Source: Undaria pinnatifida
Taxonomy: Eukaryota; Sar; Phaeophyceae; Laminariales; Alariaceae
Assembly (NCBI GenBank): GCA_012845835.1
Contig: JABAKD010000007.1
Span: forward strand, 7,514,066-7,578,065
Length of the DNA: 64,000 nucleotides
Direction of reading: 5' to 3'
The notes under the pieces were generated by a model. The model worked only from the letters and a program-made list of their open reading frames with translations, was not told the origin of the DNA and ran no database searches. Position 1 is the stretch's first letter. Every line of letters begins with the position of its first letter. The position numbers and the translations under genes are program-made. Below are positions 35,501-44,770 of this stretch, in pieces.

Positions 35501-38500
35501 CCCGATATTTCCTCGACATCTCTCCTCTATCAAGGGCTGTAAACGCATCACCCAAAAACAAAAATTTCAAGGAACACGAACAATCCCGCTTCTACATACA
35601 TATAGTTCGATATATCTTGCCGTAAGATCGCTAATGACACAGTCCGAAAATGTTAGGGGATGCCTCTGTTGTGTCATGCCGAATAAGCCTGGTCAACACG
35701 CGCCACCCTTGTTGTATCACATATGATCTGAACACTGTCACTCACATGGGCCCTCGTAGCCGTTACGGCAGTAGGCATGTGTTGCCGTGACCCCTCCGAG
35801 GCAAGCCTCGTCTCTGTAGCACGCAAAGACGTCTCGAGTGGTTGAGGTGGCTCGCCAAAAGCCGGGGTCGATGGAGACTGTTCTTATCGTCGTGGCCCCA
35901 CCGGAGCTGGTTGTATGATCCATTGTTTCGATGCAGATAGGAACGCCGAGCGGTGGCTCCTCGAATGTGCATTCTTGACAGGGAGCTCCGCAACCGTCGC
36001 AGGCGACGTCGAAAACATCGCCTGACTGCAGTAGAGGACACATGCATATTTTAGTGCCTCAGCTTTACATCTTTCCGAAAATGGAGGATATCGTTTCGTT
36101 GAAAACATGTGAGGATTACAGCAGCGACAACCAAAAATTCGTTCTTGTTTACTCGGGTAGGGACGCATCTGTCGTTCCACGCAAACACGCAAAGAGATGT
36201 GTGGCACACATGCGACATGGTGTTTGTTGTACTGCTGCACGGGGGGCGTGCGTCATGAGCGCAGCGCAAAGATATATACGTCGCGCACGCGTCAAACGAA
36301 TAGGTGTACTGCCGCACGCTGTTCGTAGACGCTTAATAAGGCCCTACTAGACGTTGTTTCGGTCACTCAGTGTATATGCATTCCAAAAGGATGAAAGGGA
36401 ATACACTCAACAACGAGCGAGGTAGAAATATCGAGTTTGGACTCATGAAACACGAGCACAGACATATCCGTTGCATGTTACGAACGTCACTCTACGTTGC
36501 CGGAGGGGAACAGGTAGCTGCTAAAGGTCTCCATAGAAAGAACTCGTGAACAAACCTATCACGCCCATATCAAATTCAGAATCACAGCCACAAAGCCAGC
36601 TGGCATGCCAAATTTCTTGGTGGTTTCTACCGACACACGTCGTCCACGCCGGGGCAAAGCGGTTGACAGGTCGCTCTATACTCTATAATATATCTGTACC
36701 GTCACCACGTTGTGGGAAACACAGCACCCACTTTCTCACCACGTTGAAATCTAGGTACGTGCCCGGTTGGCAGTTGAAGACGTTGCCGATGAAGGAGCAT
36801 TTTTGTATCACCGAAAGCACACCGATGTTGTCAACGGCAGGCCCTTCATCTTCGTTTGACTGGTTGTCGACAAAGGAGCAGTTGTCCAATCCAACCGTTC
36901 CGGCCAATCTCAGCGCTCCCCCAACACCAGCCGTATTCCCGATAAAAACTGTGTTGGAAATATAGTCTTGGCCGGCCACGCTCTCTATTGCCCCTCCAGT
37001 CGCCGTCGCCCGATTGCTACTAAATTGACAACCGTCGAATTTAGTCGCAAAGGCCGATGTGGTGTCGGTGTGGCCAATCCCATCATTTCCAGAGCCAGTG
37101 ATGAACGCTGCACCGCCGGTCCCAGCGACGTTTGAAACAAATTTCACCCCGGAGAAGACCGGACCCTTGCGGAATCCGGACACGGACACCGCGCCGCCCG
37201 CAACCCCGGCAGAATTGCCAACGAACAGCACGTCTGGCGATTGGAACGTAAGGAGAATCTTGCCGCCCGACCCAAAATACCCGCCCCCTGTTACCCCCGC
37301 CGTGTTGTTCGCAAACAAAGTAGACCCGTTGATAGAGAGGACAGAATCATGCTCTACGCCTAAATCTGCAGAGATGTATTGTCCCACTGCTCCGCCAGAG
37401 ACCGTGGCCTCGTTGGAGATAAATTCTGTTTGGCCGGTCCATTCCACAGCTGATCCATTCCCGATGAAAATGGCGCCGGCGAATGATGCGATGCAGCCGA
37501 AGAATACCGTGTATCCACTCCAAGATATGGTCCCACCCATCGCCAAATGAAGCGCCCCACCCAACGAATGAGCGGAATTGTTGGCGAACAATGCCTGTCC
37601 GCTCAAGGAAACCCTCGCCCGATTGAAAACGGCGAAACCGCCACCAGAGCCACCAATCTCTCCATAGTCGTGGTTATTAACCAGTGTTATTTTCCCGCTC
37701 CACGAAACGTCTGAGTTGTCCCATGCAGCCACAGCCCCCCCCGAGTAGGCCGAGTTATTTTTGAAGTCCGCGACTCCACTCCACGTAACGGTCGATTCGT
37801 GTATGTGCAAACCTCCGCCGGAATCAGCGGTATTGCCGTGAAACGTGGTGTCGCCCTCGACAACAACAGTGGAGCTGAAACAAGATACAGCCCCGCCTAA
37901 GTCTCCACCTGAGTTTTTATCAAATGACGACCTGCCGGTCCACGAAACGGCGAATGCGAAAATATAAACGGCGCCACCGGCACCCATAGCTTGGTTTGCG
38001 GTAAACATCGTCTCTCCACTAAACGTAGCCGTGGAATTCAGCACATAAAGAGCACCCCCCGATGGAAAACTACCGGGTATTTCCTCACTGGCGGCCACAT
38101 TGCCAACGAAGACGGTTTTGCTTCGAAAGTAAAGGTTCGAGCTAAACTCTGCGAAGACAGCACCACCTCGTCCAGCCGTGTTCACGGAGAATGCAGTGTC
38201 CCCGTCAAATATAGCGACCGAATAGTCGGAAACAATAACTGCGCCTCCCCGGGTTGCGTCGGCTTCGTTAACGGAAAACGTTGTATTCCCGTCGAAGAGT
38301 ATATTGCACCCGCTAATTATCATGATGGCACCGCCACCATCAGCTGCGACATTTTCGACGAACTTCGTGGTCCCGGTCCAGACAGCACTTGAGCTAAAGG
38401 TTAGTCGGATCCCCCCCCCGGAAAACCCAGCGTGGTTGCCCCTGAAGACAGTGGTTGCGTTCCATGAAACGTGGGAATCGTCCCGTACATGAAGCGCACC

Positions 38501-39952
38501 TCCGAAGTGCCTTGCCGTATTTGTTTCAAACGTGATCTCCCCGTGCCACGTTGCGTTTGATCCGCGTTTGAGAGCAATTGCTCCTGAGCTTCCCTCTGCA
38601 CTGTTGGACGCAAACGTTGCCACGGTGTTCCAGAACGCCATTGACCCTTGCCGTGAACACATGGCACCTCCCGCACCCCCGGCTCTGTTCCCGCGATAGA
38701 TGGCGCTCCCGTCCCAGGACAAGGTCGAGCGCTCGGCAACCATAACAGCGCCTCCATCATCACCGGCTGTATTGTTCAAGAAAGTTGTGTTCCCCCCGCT
38801 GCACGAGCTCTCCGATAGGAACACTGCACCACCGTCAATCCCCGCGGTATTGCCATAAAACACGTTTACATTCCCGACAAAGGAAATCGAGGAGCTATCG
38901 GCCGCGTAAATAGCACCCCCATGACCGGTGGCAGTGTTGCCGACGAAGGTTGTGCCGTCGAGGGTTAGGTTAGATCGAACCGCAGCGATTGCACCGCCAA
39001 CGGTGGCAACGCCGTAGCTAAGGCTAATCCCGGTCACACGAACGGACGCGTTGACTACAGTCAACAGACGAGATGTAGAGCTGCCGACCATGCTACTGAT
39101 CTTACCGGGGGCGCCAGTAATATTAAGAACAGTCCCGTCCACGACGTAGATTGTCTTGTCCACAACGACATCTCCTTCCCAAATAACCTCGAACGACCCT
39201 CCAGAGCAATTAACGCCTTCCGCTAGAGCTCTGGCCTGGGCTGTGTCCTCCACCACCCACGCGCGTTGACCGTCTGCTGGACAAGGTGCGGAGGTAACAG
39301 ATGAAGCCGACAGGTTGCAATCGAAGAGTTCGTCACCGGCGCTAGGATCCGTGCAGTTAAACTCGTTGATAAGGCAGGCGCTGCTGTTGCAAGTGCACAG
39401 GCAGCAGTCCCCCCCGTCGTATCCACACGGTGCGTTGTTGTTGTCCGCCGTACACAATCCGTCACCTATCGTCAATATATTTCCCGCACATGTAGGGTAT
39501 TCTATGGCAGCTGCGAGATCTAAGCAGCTTATATCGTTGCAATCGAATCCATTCCAGCCGCAGGGGTACAAGGGACCGTCCACACAGGAGCACGCGCAAC
39601 AGTCGCCCCCATCGTAGAGGCATGCCAGGTTGTTGGCCTCGGGGTCACAAAACCCATCGCCCAGCCAGTCAGACCTTACAGCACAGTCAGCATATGGAGA
39701 CGGATCTTCGTCTGGGCAGGCTGAGTCCAAACAGTTGAACTCGTTAGAGCCACAGGCATACGTCCCGTTGACGCATGTACATGCACAGCAGTCTCCCCCA
39801 TCGTAGGCACAACTCAGGTTGTTGGTATCAAAATCACAGAACCCGTCGCTCAGCCAGCTCGAATCCCCGGAGCAGTTGGTGTTCTGGGATACGGACTCGT
39901 CCCAAAAAAGCATGCCGACTCCAAGAACCGCAATACCATGTCCGACAAACAT
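25458..39952 (-). CDS. LNR/PMP-repeat multispan membrane protein (four-exon gene)
   Basis: Four exons join at 36740|36025, 35746|28062 and 27809|26519 through GT-AG introns of 714, 7683 and 1289 bp with phases 0, 1 and 0. The joined frame is open throughout, about 1,602 residues. Domain order: hydrophobic N terminus (probable signal peptide), three LNR/Notch-type repeats, about 24 FxxN...GGA(I/V) repeats of Chlamydia-PMP type (beta-helix), a Cys-rich segment, then a membrane domain with about eight hydrophobic spans. This architecture is a known expanded family in brown algae and other stramenopiles. Cell-surface location is inferred and function is unknown. The ATG at 39952 is chosen because the longer upstream frame begins with GTG. 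Intron 2 carries a nested retrotransposon. Confidence 0.85.
27384..27656 (+). repeat. (AGT)n/(AGC)n microsatellite inside intron 3
   Basis: About 270 bp of agtagt and agtagc repeats within the 1,289-bp intron (26520-27808). On the transcribed strand it reads (ACT)n/(GCT)n. Poly-Val, poly-Ser and poly-Thr frames here are artefacts. Confidence 0.9.
27809..28062 (-). CDS. Exon 3: last Cys-rich motif and first transmembrane span
   Basis: 254 bp after a pyrimidine-rich acceptor (ccacaatag). Joining to exon 2 creates a GPYCSICSEGYG motif that is split between the exons, strong support for the junction. Then FSCDKCSDKASG and the hydrophobic span IVVAVVFVAVLLLGAAAVAS follow. The cytosolic start PSIKIAIVALQIVTQ ends at the donor cacag|gtcagt, phase 0. 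Confidence 0.8.
28063..30136 (-). other. Intron 2, 3' portion, no further feature
   Basis: Sequence between the LTR element and exon 3. AT-rich in parts (28920-29600), with short frames only. No additional exon can be fitted between exon 2 and exon 3 because the phases already match. Confidence 0.5.
30137..30393 (-). repeat. 3' LTR of copy 2
   Basis: 257 bp bounded by TGTAC and GTACA. Shares gactcgcg/aactcgcg, gaccgcggg, gaggacttcccctcgta and ccttcccgtccgtat with the other LTR. Contains two near-identical ccatggacc segments not both present in the 5' LTR. Confidence 0.8.
30965..31523 (-). pseudogene. Pre-RT linker and chromodomain-like tail of copy 2
   Basis: 31523-31236 reads VSEPSVGAVLRAAMAVTAFW and VEMRDRAGVLETAVHNAVGH, aligning with copy 1 (21896-22153). 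The tail (31195-30965) reads DDEFVVKVAWEGPEEAESTW then EPVSRMF, the better-preserved version of the chromodomain-like motif. The stretch between is the same short junction as in copy 1, so the RT-to-integrase deletion is shared by descent. Confidence 0.65.
31524..32255 (-). pseudogene. Retropepsin-like protease of copy 2, active site lost
   Basis: Begins YDDYVYIRVPRDFMAPVYYG (the frame starts just beyond the foldback insertion point). The catalytic stretch reads VLMDYGSHITAI then a stop, so D-S-G has become D-Y-G. The downstream block NVIIIGQNMLREKLGIDVM is kept in another frame. Multiple stops and frameshifts show decay. Confidence 0.65.
32256..33780. mobile_element. Foldback element with palindromic AAGCTTCC-repeat arms and telomere-like core
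   Basis: Flanked by the 8-bp duplication AGCAGGTT (32248-32255 and 33781-33788); copy 1 has one related site here. The outer 37 bp of both ends are inverted copies with 28 matches without gaps (core GCACTA..TGCATTTT, then AAGCTT). The left arm is built from ttccacggaagctt units and the right arm from the reverse-complement type (ttccgtggaagctt, ccatggaagctt). The centre is telomere-like. Long His/Ser/Phe/Glu-rich frames across it are repeat translations. The 8-bp duplication and long inverted ends recall foldback or Mutator-like elements; no transposase is present. Confidence 0.75.
32711..32753 (+). repeat. Interstitial telomere-like (CCCTAA)n tract
   Basis: About seven units of cctaac/ccctaa with a few variants (ccgtaa, cctaaac, ccttac). 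This is the C-strand of TTAGGG-type telomere repeats. It sits exactly where the two inverted arms of the foldback element meet. Confidence 0.85.
33886..34804 (-). pseudogene. gag-like region of copy 2
   Basis: 34804-34553 reads GGDAATFEDISEFLVAYSEY and FYDGKPWTDLSEEELL. A stop then leads to GRKRFAGVDVQQTSDVDFC and LTEVARPDGRQFTRKHGK (34525-34247). The last part (34140-33886) keeps ASKVKNSGIAPKASRVRGG and a Gln-rich stretch. Same order as copy 1. No zinc knuckle seen. Stops and frameshifts break it into three. Confidence 0.6.
35025..35293 (-). repeat. 5' LTR of copy 2
   Basis: 269 bp, starting (plus-strand view) tgtaccgactcgcg and ending cacagtggtact, where the expected terminal A is T. Shares the blocks listed for the 3' LTR. 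The internal side begins attcaattgaactgggtaag on the minus strand; no tRNA complementarity is obvious. Confidence 0.8.
35294..35745 (-). other. Intron 2, 5' portion
   Basis: Sequence between exon 2 donor and the retrotransposon. No repeat or exon recognised. Confidence 0.5.
35746..36025 (-). CDS. Exon 2: Cys-rich linker
   Basis: 280 bp, entering in phase 0 after the acceptor ctctactgcag and leaving in phase 1 at the donor cccat|gtgagt. Encodes CDGCGAPCQECTFEEPP, a DHTTSSGG...DPGFWRAT block, then ACYRDEACLGG and YCRNGYEGP. Cys spacing and the final GYEGP fit the EGF/ephrin-receptor-like segment that precedes the membrane domain in this family. Confidence 0.8.
36026..36739 (-). other. Intron 1 (714 bp)
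   Basis: Donor gtgaga, acceptor ctactgcag. Short frames on both strands have no supporting features. Confidence 0.7.
36740..39952 (-). CDS. Exon 1: signal peptide, three LNR repeats, PMP-like beta-helix repeats
   Basis: 3,213 bp, 1,071 codons. The N terminus MFVGHGIAVLGVGMLFWDES is hydrophobic and suits a secretion signal. LNR units: CSGDSSWLSDGFCDFDTNN with CAYDGGDCC; CAVRSDWLGDGFCDPEANN with CLYDGGDCC; CAGNILTIGDGLC with CGYDGGDCC. From about residue 290 the repeats follow F-x-x-N-(x)n-GGA, for example FVGNTATGHGGAIYA, FYGNTAGIDGGAVFL, FANNSAHSLGGALHL and FIGNTAGVGGALRL. The end GTYLDFNV is followed by the donor gtgaga. Without splicing the frame would stop at 36683. Confidence 0.9.
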
Positions 39953-40729
39953 CACCGATGTTACGCTTGGCCGTCCGCTTTCGCTGACCTTCGCAACAAC
40001 CACGACGTCAATCGGAAGGGAAGGGTCGTCGGGAAGGAATCAGCAGGGTGGGAACAATGAGCATGCTTCTGATGGGAGGAAATATAGGAAATTATGCAAC
40101 AATGGAAAGTAGATCTACTGAATTTGTCTGTGTTTCGACACAACAACAGCTATCTGTCGAAGTCATTAGGCGGTCGGTTCCCTGTCCGGTACGTTGTTAG
40201 AGTGATCCGATGCTATACTTTTAGGAACACAGCAGTGTAACGATCAAAAATGCGAGTATGCAACATGTTTGATAATGGCATTGGTTTGGGATACGGCATC
40301 AGTTTGTGACAATGTCGTCATGTCGGTTTCACAGTGCGAAACAACCTACCAGGTACATGAAAAGGTCAACGTGGCCCCAGGACGTTACGCTCGAGGCAGT
40401 CGCCGCCTGTTTCTATTGCTCAAATGTTTTCTGTCCTCTGCTGTCGTTGCTGTAAGACATAGCTGGTAACCACACGCCGTAAAAGCTCCTTTGTTTGTCC
40501 TGCTTCTTGTCTTCTCTCTAACACCGCTGAAAATACACACAACTACTGGCCTTGAACCACGGGTGAACACTATTTGACGCTTTGTTCGCTTGCCACGACA
40601 GTCACCCCCGAAATCAGCGGCAAGCCGTTGCATATCGAGGCACGTGCCACGGCTAATGCTGTGACAAACCATGACAACCCGTGGCAATCCACTGCGCGAT
40701 TCTCGCTGCAACGTCATTGGCAACAGCAA
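39953..40729. other. Upstream flank of the host gene
   Basis: Should contain promoter and 5' untranslated sequence of the minus-strand gene. No TATA or other motif could be assigned with confidence. No gene is seen. Confidence 0.35.
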
Positions 40730-40967
40730 CAGCAGTATCTGCGGCAGCGACCAAGGCTGAATGAACGGCAGTATGCGCGGCGATGGCCGCCGTATAAATG
40801 TCCGCGGCGGTATCCACGGCAGCAGTCACGGCAATATCTACAGTAATATCGGCGGACCACCCACGCCTGTATCCATATCAACGGTAGTATCCAAGATGAG
40901 CACCGCGGTGATGTCTGCAGGCCCCGCGGTGATGTCTGCAGGCCCCGCGGCAAAATCTGCGGTATCT
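40730..40967 (+). repeat. GCGGTA/GCGGCAGTATC-rich degenerate repeat
   Basis: Irregular gcggcagtat and gcggtatcc motifs, ending in two tandem 21-bp units (gccccgcggtgatgtctgca plus g) at about 40910-40955, directly before an E copy. Confidence 0.55.
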
Positions 40968-41960
40968 TTGATCTCACAGCTGGAGTGTGTTTTTACATTA
41001 TATGTGACCTATCCCTCAATTTTCGTTTTTCTCCTCGCTTTCTCTCTTGCTCAAACGCCCCACCTGCTATCGAAATCGGCCAGAGTAATTACCACTTCCA
41101 CGCACTGGATATCACCGTATCATCTTTCTAGAGCCATCCATGCCACTGCTGCAATTCCCAACCCCCCCCCGCCCGCAACGCCCGCTCCTTCCCCACCACC
41201 TACACCATCGCCAAGACCTAGCACCACGCGTATAGCAAACCCCTAAATCTCTGCGACCTAAAGCACTCCCCTCCCCCACCCCTCCGCCCCTTCTCCCCCT
41301 CCCCCACCTCACCACCCCCCCAATCCACCCCCACCCCCTCAACCGCTCTGCCCTCTACTCACTGGTTGCACGACTTACAGGATGTACATGATAAACTGGT
41401 GCTTTCTTTCCAAAACCGTCACATTTATTCCCTTAAAGGATGCATACTTTCCACGCACAGATTGAGCGGCCCCGCCCGTCCCACCCCCCGCCCCTCATTA
41501 AAAACTGGTGCATTCTTTCTAAAACCGTCAGATTCATCCCTTTGAAGATTTATAGTTTCCACACACAAGCTAAGCTGCCTCACCCATCGCCCCCCGTCCC
41601 CCCTCCCACCCCCGCTCCCTTCTGATCAAAACCAGACCGCACGTCCTTAAAAACTCCGCCCTCCCCTCATCGGTTGTTCGACTGACAGGATTTACTTGAT
41701 AAACTGATGCATTCCCTTCCACAGCTGTCAGATTTTGTCCGCATCAGAAACGGGTTTTGGAGTTTCCGCGCACACACTGACTAGTAACATCACCCTGTTG
41801 ACCCTGATAGCTACACTGTAGTGGCAAGGGGAGTCGCCCACCTATATCCTTAATGAGGACACACAACCCGTTATACGCGCGATCGGAGTATCACACACAG
41901 CTTGCAACGATGAGTTTCGACAAAATATTCGATCTCACAGCTGGAGTGTATTTTGATTTT
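40968..41960 (+). repeat. E-family dispersed repeat, forward copy F4
   Basis: The most regular forward copy: starting tag ctcacagctggagtgtgttt, atcgaaatcggcca, ggatatcaccgtatcatctt, cctagcaccacgcgtatagc, two acttacaggat...aaaccgtca modules, the closing block and the end tag at about 41930-41955. It forms the left arm of a long palindrome with the next copy. Confidence 0.8.
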
Positions 41961-41989
41961 CAAAATATACTCCCGTATATATTTTAAAA

Positions 41990-42740
41990 GTTATATTACG
42001 CTCCAGCAGTGAGATCGAATATTTTGTCGAAACTCATCTTTGCAAGCTGTGTGTGATACTCCGATCGCGCGTATTACGGGTTGTGTGTCCTCATTAAGGA
42101 TATAGGTCGGCGACTCTCCTTGCAACTACAGTGTAGATACCAGGGTCAACAGGGTGATGGTAGGCAGTCTGTGCGCTGAAACTATAAAACCTGTTTCTGA
42201 GGGGGACAAAATCTGACAGCTGTGGAAGGAAATGCATCAGTTTATAAAGTGAATCCTGTAAGTCGAATATCCGGCGAGGAGAGGGCGGAGTTTTGAAGGA
42301 CGTGAGGGCCTGATTTTGATCAAAATGGGGGCGAGAGGGGGGGGGAGGGGGGTAGGGCACGGGTGGGGCAGGTCTATTTGTGCGTGGAAACTATAAAAAT
42401 TTCTCGTGGGGGAGGGGGAATGCGGCGGGGGGGGGGGGGGGGGGCGGGGGCGGGGGCGGGGGGGGGGGGCTTTAGTTCGCATAGATGTAGGGGTTGGCTA
42501 TACGCGGGGTGCTGGGTCTAGGCGATGGTGCGGATGTTCGGTGAAGGAGGGGGCGTTGGGGACGGGGGTGGGTGGGAATTGCAGCAGCGGCATGGACGGC
42601 TCTGAAACGATAACGAGGCGATATCCAGGGCGTGGAAGTGTTTATGACTCTGGTGGATTTCGATAGTAGATGGGGCGTTTATGCAGGAGGAAACGATGGG
42701 AACAAAAAATAAAAGCGGCGGAGGGGGGGGGGGAGGAAGA
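41990..42740 (-). repeat. E-family dispersed repeat, reverse copy R3
   Basis: Starts cgctccagcagtgagatcga and mirrors F4 module by module out to about 42680, including a G-tract at 42425-42470. Only about 30 bp separate it from the F4 end. Confidence 0.8.
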
Positions 42741-42855
42741 GGATACACAACCCGTAATACGCGCGATCGGAATATCACACACAGCTTGCAAGGATGAGTT
42801 CCGACAAAATAATCGATCTCACAGCAGGAGTTTATTTTCATTTTTTCATAATATC
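42741..42855 (+). repeat. E-family closing block, forward fragment
   Basis: Only the last 110 bp of the family: gatacacaacccgtaatacg, cggaatatcacacacagctt, ctcacagcaggagtttattt, then ttttttcataatatc, which helps define the family terminus. Confidence 0.75.
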
Positions 42856-43656
42856 CTCGGCACACCCGACGGCCACGTTTACGGCAAGCACCACGATAGC
42901 AGCTTATTTATCGGGCTGTTCAACTTGATACATGTACGAAAATGGGGGATAGGAGAACTTTCCAATATTAGATTAGCGTTGTTGGGGGTAAATGGGATAC
43001 CGGGAGGGGGGAGATCGGTCGCGCCTAGCTCCCCGTCATTGGTTTTCTCCGGGACGCCTCTCCCTTGGTACTCGAGAGGAGCAAAATAGTGTATACAGAC
43101 TGGTTCAAGGGGAAAAAAAATGTTCTCTTCCCCACGATTGCCGCTCGCAATATCTAGTCAAACAGTTAATATATTTGGTATAATACTGACCCCGAAGAGG
43201 GTGTCATGGCTTTTTTTGTTTCAGTATGGCCTCGGGCCGTCTCTAGGAGCGAAGCCCGTATCGAGAACAACGACGAGCATTCAAATTTATCAATACTAAA
43301 TTTCAGTATATTTCCAAGCGGGGGCAAAAAAAAAGTTTCGCCGCATTTCGCACGATCCGGTTGGACGTACTCCAAGACATTTCTGTAAACATTTCGCGCA
43401 GAATATCGGAGACCTTACTTGCCTGTGTTCAACACAACACATAAACTAGCGAAACACTGCATACAACAACTAAAAACAGGTCGTCTGAAGAGAATAATGT
43501 ATCTTACCCATTCTTTTGCAAAAAATTACAAATGTTCACGCTGATTTTGATAAATAGACCCTGAAATTTTTGCACGTCTTTAAAATGACCGTCCCAAGGT
43601 TTTCCTAGGTCTGACCTCCGTTTTTTTCCGTTTTTGCTGAAGATATATAACCTAAG
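42856..43656. other. No gene recognised
   Basis: One short frame (42992-43183) encodes GTREEQNSVYRLV, echoed at 43836-43875 (GTRENQNSVYLLV), so this stretch may hold a decayed duplicate of the next region. Confidence 0.3.
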
Positions 43657-44584
43657 GTGGTCCAGAATTTCCGAGGAATCTCCACTGACGAAAAATCAGG
43701 CAGAAAAATGATAAACGATAACGACCGGCGAGGTCTTCGTAGAAGACGTGCAACATTTCACCGTCAGAATCGAGCAAATGTACCAGTGTGGACATTCGTT
43801 GGGGGGAAAACATGGGGTTTTATCGTAAACCAGCGTGTGTGGGGCACCCGAGAGAATCAGAACAGTGTATATCTACTCGTTCTGCTCGCCTACTCGCTGT
43901 GTGCTCAACAAATCTTGAGCCAAAATGCCACGTGGCGAGGACGGTGTCGTTGGGGGACCGGTAGAGAGGTTTCAACGGCCGAAAAAGCAGGAGATGCAAG
44001 AGCTTCTCGCAACACAGGGCCAACTCAAGAGCGATATCCAAGGTGGTTGCTGTTATATGACTTTCTGACCCTGAACGAGATGGCTGTGGAATGGGATCTG
44101 TTCTACAGACTCCAAGACCAGATCGACGAATGGATACCGGTTGGAGTAGCAGGAGCGAGCGACGAGACAGTAGCTGCGCCTGTGGAGCCGGTGGTTGGGG
44201 TTGGAGGATTGCTTGGATGAGCTGAGATGCAGAACGCGCAAAAGCGTTTGGGCCTTCTTCAAGCTCAGCGTCATGCAACTGCAGAAACTGCGATATCCAT
44301 AGCAGCTACACCGACAGTCGAGGAACGCTCGTTTCCACCCCCCTGCTATACCTGCTGCGACATAGTCAGTGCTTCCCCAAGGAGCGAGCGCCGAGACAGT
44401 TGCTGCACGTCTGGTGCAGGTGGATAAGGCAGAGGAAAAAGACGCGGTGGTTGACGGCGAAGAAGGGGTGGTGGAGTTTTTGACGAGAGCGGCGGAGCAG
44501 ATTTCCACACCGTGGGAGGCGGTGTCGACCCGAGGGAACTCGGTTGTTTCCCCGGCTTGTCAAATTTTTGAATTTATGGCATGA
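43657..44584 (+). pseudogene. Possible coding remnant, function unknown
   Basis: Open 43657-44220 (187 codons) and 44369-44584 (71 codons). A different frame from the ATG at 43926 reads MPRGEDGVVGGPVERFQRPK then KQEMQELLATQGQLKSDIQ before a possible donor, which looks like a coiled-coil-prone first exon. The 44369 frame reads AETVAARLVQVDKAEEKDAV and FLTRAAEQISTPWEAVSTR, also helix-like. No family is recognised and the pieces cannot be joined convincingly. Confidence 0.2.
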
Positions 44585-44659
44585 CCCCATGACCGAGGAT
44601 GCTACCTTATCGTCCCCCTTTGGAGCTGGCTAATATACAAACCCCAGCCAATCAGAGAT

Positions 44660-44770
44660 CGGCCGGTCGGTGGGGTTGGGAATTTCCACACTAGGTATCA
44701 ACCCTGTTGATCCGGTCGGTGGGGTAGGGGGATTTCCTCCCTATGCGGGGGGGTATCAATCCTGGTAATG
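44660..44770 (+). repeat. Two-unit tandem duplication, period about 49 bp
   Basis: Shared order: ccggtcggtggggt, ggg(g)atttcc, ggtatcaa(c/t)cctg. A single pair of diverged units. Confidence 0.55.

Noticed and set aside
36683-36739. C terminus VRKWVLCFPQRGDG of the unspliced exon 1 frame
   Set aside because: It is read-through into intron 1 past a good donor (gtg|gtgaga); splicing to 36025 continues the Cys-rich family sequence.
39950-40003. Longer N terminus for the LNR/PMP gene starting at 40003
   Set aside because: That start codon is GTG. The first ATG in frame is at 39952, directly before a hydrophobic signal-like stretch. An upstream coding exon cannot be excluded.
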